This document shows, piece after piece, positions 12,101-23,419 of a stretch of DNA of 64,000 nt. The DNA is from Lanius collurio (lineage: Eukaryota; Chordata; Aves; Passeriformes; Laniidae). The notes below the pieces were generated by a model. It worked only from the letters and a program-made list of their open reading frames with translations. It ran no database searches and was not told the DNA's origin. The DNA is taken from contig JACBWW010000084.1 of assembly GCA_020086605.1 (NCBI GenBank), positions 1,446,401 to 1,510,400 on the forward strand, read 5' to 3'. A program made the position numbers and the translations under genes. Each line of letters opens with the position of its first letter. Within the stretch, counting starts at the first letter, position 1.

Positions 12101-15100
12101 AGGAAATGACTCTCTGAAAGAGAGAAGACTCAGAGTAGAAAATAAAACCTATGTGTGTGCAACTGAAGGCTGGCAGGGTTACATGGGATATTGGGCTATT
12201 CCTCCCTGTGAGGATGGGGAGGCCCTGGCACAGGGTGCCCAGAGAAGCTGTGGCTGCCTTGTGCCTGGAAGTGTCCAAGGCCAGGCTTGGAGCAACCTGG
12301 GCTAGTGGAAGGTGCCTTTGCCCATGGTAGGGGGTGGAACTGTATGAGGTTTAAGGTCCCTTCCAAGCCAAACCATCCCAGAACTCTATGAAAAGCAAGA
12401 AACAAAGTGCAGCCTGGAACCAGGGAAGTTGTAGGAAATTCTACTCAAATCCTTTATAAAGGAGCCAGCCTGGTGATCAAACACAGTGCTGGAGGCAACA
12501 AGTGCTCAGCAACGAACACAAGTCCTGCTCAGCCATCACCTGGAACCACAGGCATCTCTCTGCTTCTCCATGCTCCAGTTTCCTCATGAGTTCAACAAAA
12601 CCATTGCTGTAAGTGCTGTTTAACAGGGGTGTGTGTATGGGTGTCTTTCGAACTGATCCAGTTCATCAGCTCCTGCTGTCAGAGGAACTTGAGAAGTTCT
12701 CAGGGAGATGGTGGGCTGGCTTGTCCCCTGACCTGATGTAGTTGCCCTGGGGGTCCATGCGCTTCCCAAAGCGGACAGGGCAGAAGATCCGCGTGTACTG
12801 GTGGAAGAAGGCGCTGGCTGACAGCCACATCCAGTTTCCAGCGTTGATGCTGTAGTCAGCATCTAAAAGCAGCTCTTCAAACACCTGCACATAAGGGATG
12901 GGAAGAGAGAGAAAACCCCTCCTGAAATAGCTACACTGCAAAAACTAGACAAAACCAGGCTGGGAGGTGAAGGGTGGAGGTTGCTGCTGAAAGCACAACA
13001 CTGTGAGGCCTGAACTGCTCACAGGCACACTGGGAATGCTCTCCACAAAGACAGAAGGAAGCCAAAGCAACCCAAAAACTCTGGGTTTGGGACCTGCTAC
13101 AGACTGAGCATGTCTCCAAAAATCATGAGGATTTGGGGAAAGGAATGACCTTTTACCACTGCACTGAGTGACAACCCAAGATATTCCATAAACCCTGAGA
13201 TCCACAGGAAGGCTCCCAATGAAACCCTGCTCTGCAGAAACCTCCCACCGCTAGACTCAGGCTGTGCAGGGTTTCTCAGGGCCAGGCAGAACAGAGGGAA
13301 ATAAAAGCCAGCAGTGAACCTTCATTCCCTCTTCCCAGCTGATCCAGAGGTCCCCCCGTGTCAGGAAGCAGGCAACAGCATGCCGAGCCAGGTGATGGAT
13401 CCAGCCTTCCTGGCGCAGCTGAGTCATAATGGCATCGATCCATGGGAACCCTGTCTGTGCCTGCAGCAGAACAGGAACATCAGTCCTCCCCTCACCCACT
13501 GCTTTCACAGAATCCCAGACTGCTTTGGGTGAGAAGGGACATTAAAGCTCATTCCACCCCCTGCCCCCTGCAGGGACACTTTCAACTATCCCAGGTTGAT
13601 CCAAGCCCCGTCCAACCTGGCCTTGGACACTTCCAGGCATGAGGCAGCCACAGCTGGTCTGGGCACCCTGTGCCAGGGCCTCCCCACCCTCACAGAGAAG
13701 AATTTCTTCCCAATATCCCATCCAGCCCTGCCCTCTGGCAGTGGGAAGCCATTCCCTGTGTCCTGTCCCTCCATCCCTTGTCCCCACTCCCTCTCCAGCT
13801 CTCCTGGAGCCATTTTAGGCACTGGAAGAGTCTCTAAGGTCTCCCTGGAGCGTTCTCTTCTCCAGGCTGAACATTCCTAGCTCTCATAGCCTGTCACACC
13901 AAGACCCCCTCAAACTGCCAGCAGGGAGCAATCAAGGGAAGAGGAAAGCTCTGAGCTCCAATGCAGCTGCTGTGGCCATGCACCTCAGTACCGTTTTCCA
14001 TTTATGGAGCCTCTCTACATCCTTGTACCAGCAGATCTGGAGGCAGATGGGGTTCCCAGCCATTTGGGTGAAGTTGGGGGTTGCTGATGCTACTGTATAG
14101 AAGAATTCCCTCCACAACAACTGCCCCTGGAGTGACACTGGGGGCAGAGAGTGGTGCTTTGCCTGCAAAAGACACAAGGTGACAGCTTCAGTTCATACAT
14201 ATCATTGCAGCATCACTCATTTTGTGACTGTCAGGCCTATAAAATAAAGATTTATCTGACTACAATACTGGCTTCAAGGCACTTTAATGTTCAAGTAAAG
14301 GCAATCAAAGATCTGAGGCAACGCTGTCTGGCCCAAAGCAAAGCCACATTGCCAGACCTCAGTGTTACCGCAAACATTCTCCATCCACCTTCCAAAACAG
14401 TGTCACACTGGGATTTCTTACTGTTAACATGTGTTTAATAACATGTTAACTGAATTCAGGTGGCTCAGCCATGTCTCAAGAGATAATCTTAAGATGGAGG
14501 CTCAGGAGGACCTTGGTTTTCTTGGGTTGGTTTCAAGCTCACTTTTCCTTAAGAATCAAACAAGATTTCTGAAAGTGATTTTGGTTTATGCTACAATTTA
14601 AACTTGTCTGAGACAAAACCAGTTGATTTCCAGAAACAAAACTGCATAAACTGATCAAAAACTTCCCTTAATCACAGAATCATCAGGTTGGAAGAGACCT
14701 TTAAGATCACTGAGTCAAACCCATGCCTTAACACCACCTCAGCTAAACCAATGGCACCAAGTGCCACACCCAATGTTTTTTTAAACACATCCAGGGATGG
14801 CGACTCCACCACCTCCCTGGGCAGACAATTCCAAAACTTTATCACTCTTTCAGTAAAAAACTTTTTCCTAAATCCAACCTAAATTTCCCTTGGCACACCT
14901 TGAGACTGTGTCCATGGTTGTTGCCTGGGAGAAGAGACTCCACATGGCTGCAGCCACCTTTCAGGCAGTTCTAGAGAGTGATAAGGTCACCTCTGAGTCT
15001 CCTTATCTCCAGGCTAAACAGCCCCAGCTCCCTCAGTCGTTCCTCACAGGGCTTGTGTTCCAAGCCCCTCACCAGCCCTGTTGCCCTCCTCTGGACGTGT

Positions 15101-18100
15101 CCAAGCGTCCCCACGCCCTTCCTGAACTGGGGGCCCAGGACTGGACACAGCACTCGGGCTGTGGCCTCACCAGTGCCCAGTACAGGGGAAGAATGACTTC
15201 CCTGCTCCTGCTGGCCACACTGGTTTGGATCCAGGCCAGGATGCCATTGGCCTTCTTGGCCACCAGGGCACACTGCTGGCTCATGTCCAGTCGGCTGCTG
15301 ACCAGTACCCCCAGGTCCCTTTCTGCCTGGGCACTCTCCAGCCACTCTGTCCCCAGCCTGTAGCTCTGTAGGGAGTTATTGTGGCCAAAGTGCAGGACTC
15401 GGCACTTGGACTTGTACCACCAGACTGATAAACTAAAATCCTTGAATTTTCAGAAGGTTTCCCTGGGCTTCCATACTGACTCCACATCTGCTTGCTCCCT
15501 ATTCATAGAATCATGGAATGATTTGAGTTGGAAGGGACATTAAAGCCCATCCAGTTTCCATCCCCTGCCCTGGGCAGGGACACCTCCCACTGTCCCAGGC
15601 TGCTCCCAGCCCCATGTCCAGCCTGGCCTTGGGCACTGCCAGGGATGGGGCAGCCACAGCTGCTCTGGGCACCCTGTGCCAGGGCCTGCCCACCCTCACA
15701 GGGAAGAATTTCTTCCCAATATGCCATCTAACCCTACTCTTTCAGTTTGAAGCTTCCCCTTGTCCTGTCACTACAGCCCCTGATGAAAATATGAATTTAC
15801 AATATGAATATCTTGTTTCTAAAACTTAATTGGGAAGAGCTGCAGACATTCACAGGTGTTTCACACAACATGAAACCACTCCACAAATTTCATGGGATAC
15901 TGTGAGAAGACATTAACAAAGCAGCATTTTGGATACACCAAGTCTCTACCAAGATGACCTGAGTGCTAAATCCTGCCTCCCATGCCAGACATGTCACAGT
16001 TCTGGAGCAATTATTACTTAGGAGCAATTATTTGCTTACCTGAACATAAATGTTTGACAGTCTATAAAAAAAGGTCCGAACTGACAGACAGCCCATACTG
16101 AAATATGGGCTCAGGCCCGTGGTGCTTGGAAGAAGGGAGTTTGCAATTGTCCTTGGTTTAGTAAAATTTGTCACCCAGCCCTGAAATGAAAACAGAAATC
16201 TGGGTTCAGGCAGCACAAGATTACAAATGTCCAGTAAAAAACAGAGGAAAGCTTTTGGAATTGGCTTCACTATCACAGGGGCTTGTTTTGATGTCATGCC
16301 TGGAAAACACTCCCACTTCCCAGAGATCAAGGAGAACAAAACCTGAGCCCAAGCTGCCACCCTCCTCCAAGCCAAGCTGGGCACTGACCCCAGCGTACCT
16401 GGAGCCACCACCATCCCCCCTGTGTTCCATCAGGGCTGACCTGGTCAGTCAAGTGTTGCTCCAGGCGCTGCAGCCCTTCAGTCTCCCCTCCTCTCCAAGG
16501 GGAAAGGCTCTCTGCAGAAATCTTCAAATCCACAGGGTGAGGCACCCTGTAACACTCAGCCAGGCCCAGGTCAGGGGCCCTACATCTCCTGAAGTGAGAG
16601 AGAAAACTCTTTGAAAGAGGCAACAGGAGCCAGGAGAAGGAGGCAGCCCCTGTCCATGGCATACGCCAAGTCTCCTCTGTCATGGTCCAACCAGAGCACA
16701 GCCAGAAATCCCAGGCTGTTCTCTCCTGGGGGAGGTCATCCTGCAATTGCTCCAGGGAATTCTAGCCTGAACTGGGGAAAGAGGAACAGTCCCACCAAGT
16801 TACAGTGCTCATAGCAGCTGCAGACCCACAGCTCAGACCCCTTTGAATTCCCATCCCCTACACAAGGCTCAGAGACAGCTCCTCTCCAGTTGCTCCCAGC
16901 AGTCACATCCATCCCTAGGAGGGAACCAAGAGCCTCCTCAAACCCTCAACACAATTATGGTGCTGCCTCCAAAGGCCACTCCAGATCCTGTGCCTCTAAG
17001 GAAAGGTCACTCTGGAGAGGTTTCACAGAATCCCAGACTGATTTGGATGGATGGGACCTCAAAGTTCATCCCATTCCCACCCCCTGCCATGGGCAGGGAC
17101 ACCTTCCACTGTCCCAGGCTGCTCCAAGCCCCGTCCAACCTGGCCTTGGACACTGCCAGGCATGGGACAGCCACAGCTTCTCTAGGCACCGTGTGCCAGG
17201 GCCTCCCCATCCTCACTGGGAGAATTCTTTCCAACATCTAATCCAAACCTGCTCTCTTTCAGTTTCATAGGGAAGAAGGCAAATCAGCTCCCTGGGCCAC
17301 CCTGGCTGCTCGTTCCTAAGCCCACACCCCTGAGCAGCCCAACAACATCTCCTCAGCCTCAGCTGCTGAGCCTTCCCAAGGCTCTGCCCCCCATAAGGCT
17401 GGAAGAGCATCAGTTTGGTTTTTCTTTCCCACCCTGTAAAACAGATCTTTGTACGTACCTGGACAAACCTGAGCTCAGCCCTGCTGCAGACACCTACAGA
17501 GGTGGAGCCAGTGCAGCTCTCAGAGCACTGACATAGCTCAGGCCTGCTGGGAAGCATGTGAACCACTTATCGCTCATCAGCATTAATTTTAAAAGTCCAA
17601 ACAAAGAAATTAGGCAAGAAAGGGGAAAAAAAGTGCTAGAAAAAAGATATAGGAGCTTATATATCCCAGTACTTACATGAGCCTTGTCACCAGACTGTCT
17701 GAGGACAACATTCAGGAGTTAACAGGACTCCCCCAAGACCCAAGCCTGGGTTGGTGGCACTGAGCTGAGGCCATGCAGGAGGAACCTGACATTGAATCCC
17801 AAGTACCTGCAGTCCCATCCCAGCTCTCTCCTGCCCCAGTCTTACCTCCCTTTGGATCACTGACCTCTCCTCATGCAGAGCTAAACACAAGACATCCTTG
17901 ACTCTGAACGTCTTCTCAAGTCCTGGGAGACACAAGCTCAGTCCCTCTTTCCCATACAGCAGAGGGGAGAAGAGATTTAAAGCCAGGAGGGAACAGTAGG
18001 ATTATTCCTCCAAACTTCCTGCATAAAAAAAACTATAGTGGTTCATCCAATTCCTGTCCAAACTCTTGAGAGGAAGGTAGAGCATGGCTTTGAGTAAATT

Positions 18101-19901
18101 CCCCAGGCATTCCTCTGTAGGAGTTTGCCATCTCTTAAAAGCTTTCCTCAAGGTGCCTTGCAAAAGCTTAACACTGTTATGGAACCACAGAACCATTAAG
18201 GTTGGAAAAGACCTTTAAATCATTTAATCCAACCATGATTTCCTGAGGTGTCCCACATGGTGGGAAATCTGCTGCACAAATACCAAAAGAGCTGAGTATC
18301 AGACCATTCCACTGTCTGCTCTCCCCTCCTAACAACAGTCACATCCCCTGTATCTATAACCCTCCGTGCACAGAAATAAAACAAGAAAAGGTCTAAAATG
18401 CATCGTTAGCATTTGGCCCTGGCTCTTCTTTTGGGCAGAGAAAGAGGCCCAGCAATCCCCACTCACTGGCTGATACCTACTGGAAGTCTTCAGCTGTGAG
18501 GTTTCGGACAGGCACCTCAGGGTCACCAAGCAGAGACAGAATGTGAAGGAACCTCTTGTAAGTTAATGGGGGACTCCCACCATTTAGGTCCAAAATCCTA
18601 AAAAACAAACAAGACCGCTTTTCACACAACAGAAACCGAGGAAGAAGCTGGAGCTGCCGGTGGACAGGAAGGGAACATCACACGCTAAAACAATTCCATT
18701 AGTGCAACTGATCGTGGAAATAATAGATTTTACAAGTAAAATTCCCCTGAGTGAATGTACATCTATCTCAAGAGCAGTTTTTCAAGATCTAAGACAACAA
18801 AACTGGGATCAGGATTCCAGCCATGGCTTCACCTGCACAGCCAGGACACACAGGACAGGGTGTGGCATGCCTCTGGTTACAAAAAACAGGTTCAGGGCAG
18901 TAAATAACTCTCATCTGTGAGCAATTACTTGTACAAACAGCTTAAATTCAAGAGAGGAATTTACACACATCCATTAATTTACATAATTTAGGGGTTTTGC
19001 ACAACTGGAGTGTTAGGGCTGTTTTAGTTATTCCTATTTTCCTTCTTAGTAATTTCAATATTTTCAGTCATTCAGCACTGAGTAACAGCTTGGATCCAAG
19101 TGTGTCCAGACACCAGTGAAAGTTGATTGGAAAGATTTTGAAAAAATCTGACACCAAAAATTCTTTACCACATTTAACAGAACTTTTACGAGTCCTGTTA
19201 AATGTGTTAGAGAATTTCTTCCACTCTGTTTAAAAAAGTAAGTTTTTAGGTGAATTAAACTGCCCAAAAGGAAAAAGTTAACCAGCTCTTTAGGCTGAAA
19301 TCCTGAAACCTGTGCACAATCTCTTCTGTTCCTTCCAACAGAGAAGCACACAAAGTTTCTCCAGCAAACAGCACCATGTTCACCTCAGCCAGTCCAATTT
19401 TCTCCAAGCGAAAATCCAAGACACTTGGATTTTTCTCTTCTAAAATGACCTCCCTGGAGACACTTGTGGGTTTGGGGCAGTCACATACCGCTGGGTATTG
19501 TACAGGCTGTGACCCACCAGGGAGAGCACCTCAAAGCCCAGCTCTGCCCCCAGGCGCCGGATGTTGGCCTCCATCTCCTTGTAAAATGGCTCCATCTCTG
19601 CATCCAGTGTCACTTGTGTGATATTCCACTTCTGGATGTGATCCCTAAGAACGGTCTCATACTCCCCTTGAATAACCAGCAAGCAGGAGCCCAGCTGGCC
19701 CAAGTTCTTGTGAAGATCCTCAAGGGATTGGAGCAGGAAGTGCCAGCGCAGGGCCCCAATGTGCATGGAGGAGGTCAGGAATGCCCTGTCCAGGATGTAC
19801 ACGGGGTACAGGGCCTCTGAGGACTCCAGGGCAGCCAGCAGCACCGGGTTGTCGTGGAGCCGGAGCTCCTTCCGGAAAAGGTGAAGGGTGCGATGCAGCA
19901 T
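9132..19901 (-). CDS. CRY4: Cryptochrome-4, complete (10 coding exons, 527 aa)
   Basis: FAD-binding photolyase/cryptochrome-family flavoprotein of the avian CRY4 type, proposed as a light-dependent radical-pair magnetic sensor in the retina. Coding exons (minus strand): 19489-19901, 18481-18597, 16441-16588, 16040-16180, 13992-14162, 13320-13460, 12733-12884, 11480-11577, 10909-11019, 9132-9223. All junctions are GT-AG and phase-compatible; the sum is 1584 nt. Exon 1 is the photolyase alpha/beta domain (start [19 protein letters not shown]). Exons 5-8 form the FAD pocket: HHLARH (R356), [12 protein letters not shown] (N391, W395). Electron-transfer tryptophans fall at W395, W372, W318 and W369, with Y319, identical to published robin/pigeon numbering. 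The tail is short and acidic/basic (DDADDPME). No stop or frameshift. The start ATG was chosen by family length; an AG acceptor about 50 bases upstream suggests a 5' non-coding exon further up. CRY1/CRY2 or photolyase are excluded by tail and sequence. Confidence 0.95.
9331..9440 (-). mobile_element. CR1 3'-end fragment in CRY4 intron 9
   Basis: Begins ccatggaatcccaggatgga and contains ccatgggcagggacaccttc. Minus orientation; about 100 bp remain. Confidence 0.7.
9690..9772 (-). other. Possible alternative terminal exon of CRY4
   Basis: Inside intron 9 a strong acceptor (pyrimidine-rich tract ending TTTTACAG at 9773-9780) precedes a frame that, joined to exon 9 in phase 1, adds 27 residues (starting [12 protein letters not shown]) and stops at 9692-9690. 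It would replace the normal DDADDPME tail. No transcript evidence is available. Confidence 0.3.
9845..10235 (+). mobile_element. CR1 3'-end fragment in CRY4 intron 9
   Basis: About 390 bp in plus orientation, antisense to CRY4. Starts within tggagccaggctgggagagt and ends cacccaaaccaggctgagat plus tccatg. Confidence 0.8.
12165..12392 (+). mobile_element. CR1 3'-end fragment in CRY4 intron 7
   Basis: Standard block ggcagggttacatgggatat through ggtcccttccaagccaaacc and ctctatga. Plus orientation, antisense to the gene. Confidence 0.8.
13505..13885 (-). mobile_element. CR1 3'-end fragment in CRY4 intron 5
   Basis: Begins tcacagaatcccagactgct and continues through the common block to aggctgaacattcct. 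It ends about 105 bases before the exon 5 boundary. Minus orientation, sense to CRY4. Confidence 0.8.
14670..15415 (-). mobile_element. CR1 fragment in CRY4 intron 4, near-twin of 6371-7865
   Basis: Begins atcacagaatcatcaggttg (3' end). The part 14948-15397 matches 6671-7120 without indels and with three substitutions seen by eye, whereas the adjoining 3' UTR parts (14670-14947 against 6371-6670) are clearly diverged with indels. Truncated 5' at about 15410. Minus orientation. Confidence 0.85.
15503..15775 (-). mobile_element. CR1 3'-end fragment in CRY4 intron 4
   Basis: Begins tcatagaatcatggaatgat and gttggaagggacattaaagc; standard block follows. Minus orientation. Confidence 0.8.
16399..16440 (-). 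other. Possible alternative 5' splice site extending CRY4 exon 3
   Basis: Reading past the normal exon 3 donor stays open for exactly 42 nt and reaches a second donor (CAG|GTACGC). Use of it would insert 14 residues, [14 protein letters not shown], in frame before exon 4. The normal donor (CAG|GTCAGC) gives the length remembered for CRY4. Confidence 0.3.
17027..17262 (-). mobile_element. CR1 3'-end fragment in CRY4 intron 2
   Basis: Begins cacagaatcccagactgatt; contains gccatgggcagggacacctt. Lies between coding exons 3 and 2. Minus orientation. Confidence 0.8.
18180..18310 (-). mobile_element. CR1 3'-end fragment in CRY4 intron 2
   Basis: Begins tggaaccacagaaccattaa then ggttggaaaagacctttaaa; a different CR1 tail subtype from the common block. 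Minus orientation. Confidence 0.65.
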
Positions 19902-20407
19902 CCTGGCTACAGGAGGAAGGGAACTCTTGGCTTTCAGGATACCCAATCCCTATAAAGAACAAGGTCAATTAACAATTAGAGCTCAAAAAAATCCTCTGCA
20001 GTTTTTACTACAAATCTCTTGCTTTGATAAGTTTTCATGAAAAAGAAAAGCAGGAACAAGACCAAACCTCTCCTCTGGCCCCACCATTCAGCAGCAGGAT
20101 CACCACCCAGCTCCACAGGGAATGGTCTCTGCCCCAAATGAGTCACTCAAATCCTTAAATTAAATCCCTCAATGAAATGACATCCAAATAACACTCACCA
20201 GAAGGAAGGAATCAAAACAGATGGAGCTGCCAGAGCTCCACTTAGTGCACAAAGACTTTTTAACCCCACAGATGAGGCTGTCAGCAAACCCTCTGGAAGT
20301 TATCATTTGATTTCAAAGAAGTCCACAGGAGCATCAGCGTATCAGAGACCTGGTACAATACTCCCTCTGTCAGGGGATTTTAGTAGGAGACATCTGAATT
20401 TATGGAT

Positions 20408-20800
20408 TTCACAGAATCACAGACTGGTTTGGGTGGGAAGGGACCTTAAAGCCCATCCAGTTCCATCCCTGCCATGGGCAGGGAGATCTTCCACTATCCC
20501 ACGTTGCTCCAAGCCTTGTCCAACCTGGCCTTGGACACTGCCAGGCATGAGGCAGCCACAGCTGCTCTGGGCACCCTGTGCCAGGGCCTCATCACAGGGA
20601 ACAATTTCTTCCAATAACCCATCTATCCCTGCCCTCTGGCCGTGGGAAGCCATTCCCCCTCGTCTTGTTCCTCTAGACCCTTATCAAAAGTCTCTCTCTA
20701 GCTCTCTTGGAGCCCATTTAGGCACTGCAAGGGGCTCTAAGGTCTCCCCTTTTCTTCTCTACGCTGGACATCCCCAGGTCTCTCAGCCTGTCTCCAGAGC
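20408..20800 (-). mobile_element. CR1 3'-end fragment upstream of CRY4
   Basis: Begins tcacagaatcacagactggt and gtgggaagggaccttaaagc; about 390 bp of the common block. Minus orientation. Confidence 0.8.
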
Positions 20801-21963
20801 AGAGCTGGGTGTGATAATGACACAAAACTGCTCTTGATTCATACATTTATTCCCCTTTGAACCACTTCAGCTGAGTTCAGAGGGTTGTCAGGAGCACTGA
20901 CCTTGGGTCTCAGGATGAAGCGGCTCAGGGTAGGCAGAGTGTGGGAAGCAGCTCCCAAACTCTGGCTGACCTTTTCAGGACAGTGGACTCAGCAGATACT
21001 GAGAAGCAAAGGAGGAGCCCAGCTGCCACCTCGTGTCTGCACCGAGCCCAGCAGCACCTCCCAAACTCGCTCTCCCATGGAAAATTGAGAAAGTTCAATG
21101 CCCACCTCCCAGGTGGGTCCCCACCGGCTGCTAATTTCAAGTGTTACCCTCAGAGGAGAATTAAGAGATTAGGGATTAGCAGAGAACCAAACAACAATCC
21201 TTAATCCAGCTCTGCTCTTCCAGCCAAACAGCTCCACTCACCCCCTCACCAACGGCTGCACCAGGTGACTCAGCCCTTGTCCCCGCTCAACCCACATCCA
21301 GCAGCTTTTCCATAAATCTGATTGGCTCCATTCCCAAATACATGTACTGGCAGCACCCAGACAAGCCCACTTTGGTACAACCCCCCAGTAAGGCCCCAAA
21401 CTCACGAGCACAGGGTGCAGCCCAGTGCAGGGCTGAGATGTGTGGGGTGCCCTGCCCCCAGCTCGGAACTGCCCTGTACCCACTTCCTGGGAGAACCGGA
21501 AAAACAAGGTGACTCCCGCTGCTCAGGGGAGCACCCAGCTGGCATTTTTGGGTACTAAACCAGCAAAGCATGCTGGAAGAGTCCCCTGCACCCTATGCCC
21601 CAGCTAGCCTCACTGAGGGACTGCCCCAGTCAGGAACTCCGAGGCCCCCACAGCCTTTGGGGCTGTCCCAAAGGCTCCACAAGGTCTGCAGGGCCCCCTC
21701 AAATCCAGGGCCCCGCAGCCCCATGAAGCCTGTGGGATAACACTCACCCAGTGCCCCTTGGGCTTACACAGCTGAGACTGCTCTGAGCCCAGGGCTGCAC
21801 ACAGTCCATGGGATGGCCCCAAGATGTATCCCTGGGCTGGGGCCCATCCCATCCCTTCCAGTGGTGGCATCCCTGCAGGAGCAGTGGGGAGCACAACAGG
21901 GCAGGTGGGCCCCAGGCCAGGGCCTAAGTGGGCTGCAGGGTCAGGGTTAAGGGCAGCTCTGTG

Positions 21964-22050
21964 GATTCCAGTAAAGGGGACTGGGGGAACCAGAGGTGGG
22001 GCGACAGGGATTTCATTAAAAGAGGCTGGGAGGAGCAGGGGTTCCATTAA
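21964..22050. repeat. Imperfect minisatellite, about 3 units
   Basis: Three related segments containing ttccagtaaaggggactggg, tttcattaaaagaggctggg and ttccattaaaaggggttgg. No function inferred. Confidence 0.6.
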
Positions 22051-23419
22051 AAGGGGTTGGAACTCACTGGGGAAGGAGGCAGCCCAGAGCCAAAGAGGGG
22101 TCAAGGCTGGGTGAGGAGCTGAGATTCCCCACTGGGTGGGAAGGAATGGGGAGGGGGATCACTTGTGCAGACCATGGATGGTGTCAGAAAGGAACTGCAC
22201 CTTTGGACACTCCTGTCCTGTCAGGGGGAAGGGAAAGATCCTCTGGGATGCTAGAGAAGGCAGAGCAGGTGCTGTCTGTCGTTAACATCATGTTGGGATT
22301 TATCCACTGCTACTCTTCCACCTCTCCATGAAACAGTGACTTGAGTCCATTCACCCAGCAAGGCTGGGCGGACTCCCTGCCACATCTGGATCACATCTGT
22401 TCCCCAAAAATCAACCAGACAGGCAGAAAATACACCTCACACTGGATTAGTCCCTACACTTTAGGACAGGTACATCAAGACAGAAAGCAGGAAAAACTAG
22501 GCCCTACCTTGAGGGTTGCTCAGCTGACACTCCAGGGTCTTTACAACACGTCACCCCAAAGAGATGAGGTCACACAGTCACTGATCCTGGCTCTCTCGCT
22601 GCTGAGCATTTCTCTCCACAGGTAGGGATGTGCTGGAGAGATGCAAGGGCTGTCAGTGGCACCATCCAAATCCCACTGTGGTGCTCCTGTTCCTACAGGC
22701 ATCAAGAAATTAGTTGCCCAGGTTTAAACATCCCTAATTACTGTAAATATCTGCACTGAGGTGGATTCTGCATCAAAGACGGTCTAAGCCACTCAGGCTT
22801 TTCTGTAATTCCCAAGAGAGAAGGAGGAGGATTGCAGGCAGCTCCTCTCTGGTCCCACTGGCCCTTGGAGCCAGCAGAGCCAGATGGGGCAGGGACAGAC
22901 CAAGGCCTAGGAAGAGAAACTTTACAGTTTAATTTCCTCTACAGGGCACTCTCCACTGTCAAATCCAAACACAGATGCTCCTTGACTATATCCTGGCTGC
23001 TTCAGAATCAATAGTAAAGCAGTTAAACACAGATGTCAGACACCTGGAGAGCAGCCCCATATCTGCTCTCTGAAACCACAGTCTGAGCTTGGAAAGTGGA
23101 ATAATTATCACTGTTCAGTTGTTTAATGTTATTCTGATTTGACAAGCTTAAGAAAAATTCTTAAATTGTTAACAATTCTGGGATCTAAGAATGCATTTTT
23201 TTGCATAAATCTAGTTCTATAATCCCACTCTCCACGGTGAGCCAGACCTGAGGCTACTGTTGATTCCAACTTCTAGGTTCTTTTCCCTGTTTGAATACTT
23301 TCGGTGGTAAACAGGGTACTGGATACAGCTTTAATGCAAGAAAATAGCATTTTGAGTCAAAGTAGGAAATAAGTCCCAAACCCACACAAGTGTAGGGGCT
23401 TAACTGAGGCTTCTCCTGC

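Noticed and set aside
19902..19946. N-terminal extension of CRY4 upstream of the chosen ATG
   Set aside because: The upstream frame has no ATG and runs into a splice acceptor-like TTCTTTATAG. The chosen ATG gives the family length of 527 and the known residue numbering.
21610..22104. 164-codon proline-rich minus-strand frame
   Set aside because: Low-complexity proline and alanine content, no conserved motif, and located in repeat-bearing intergenic DNA.
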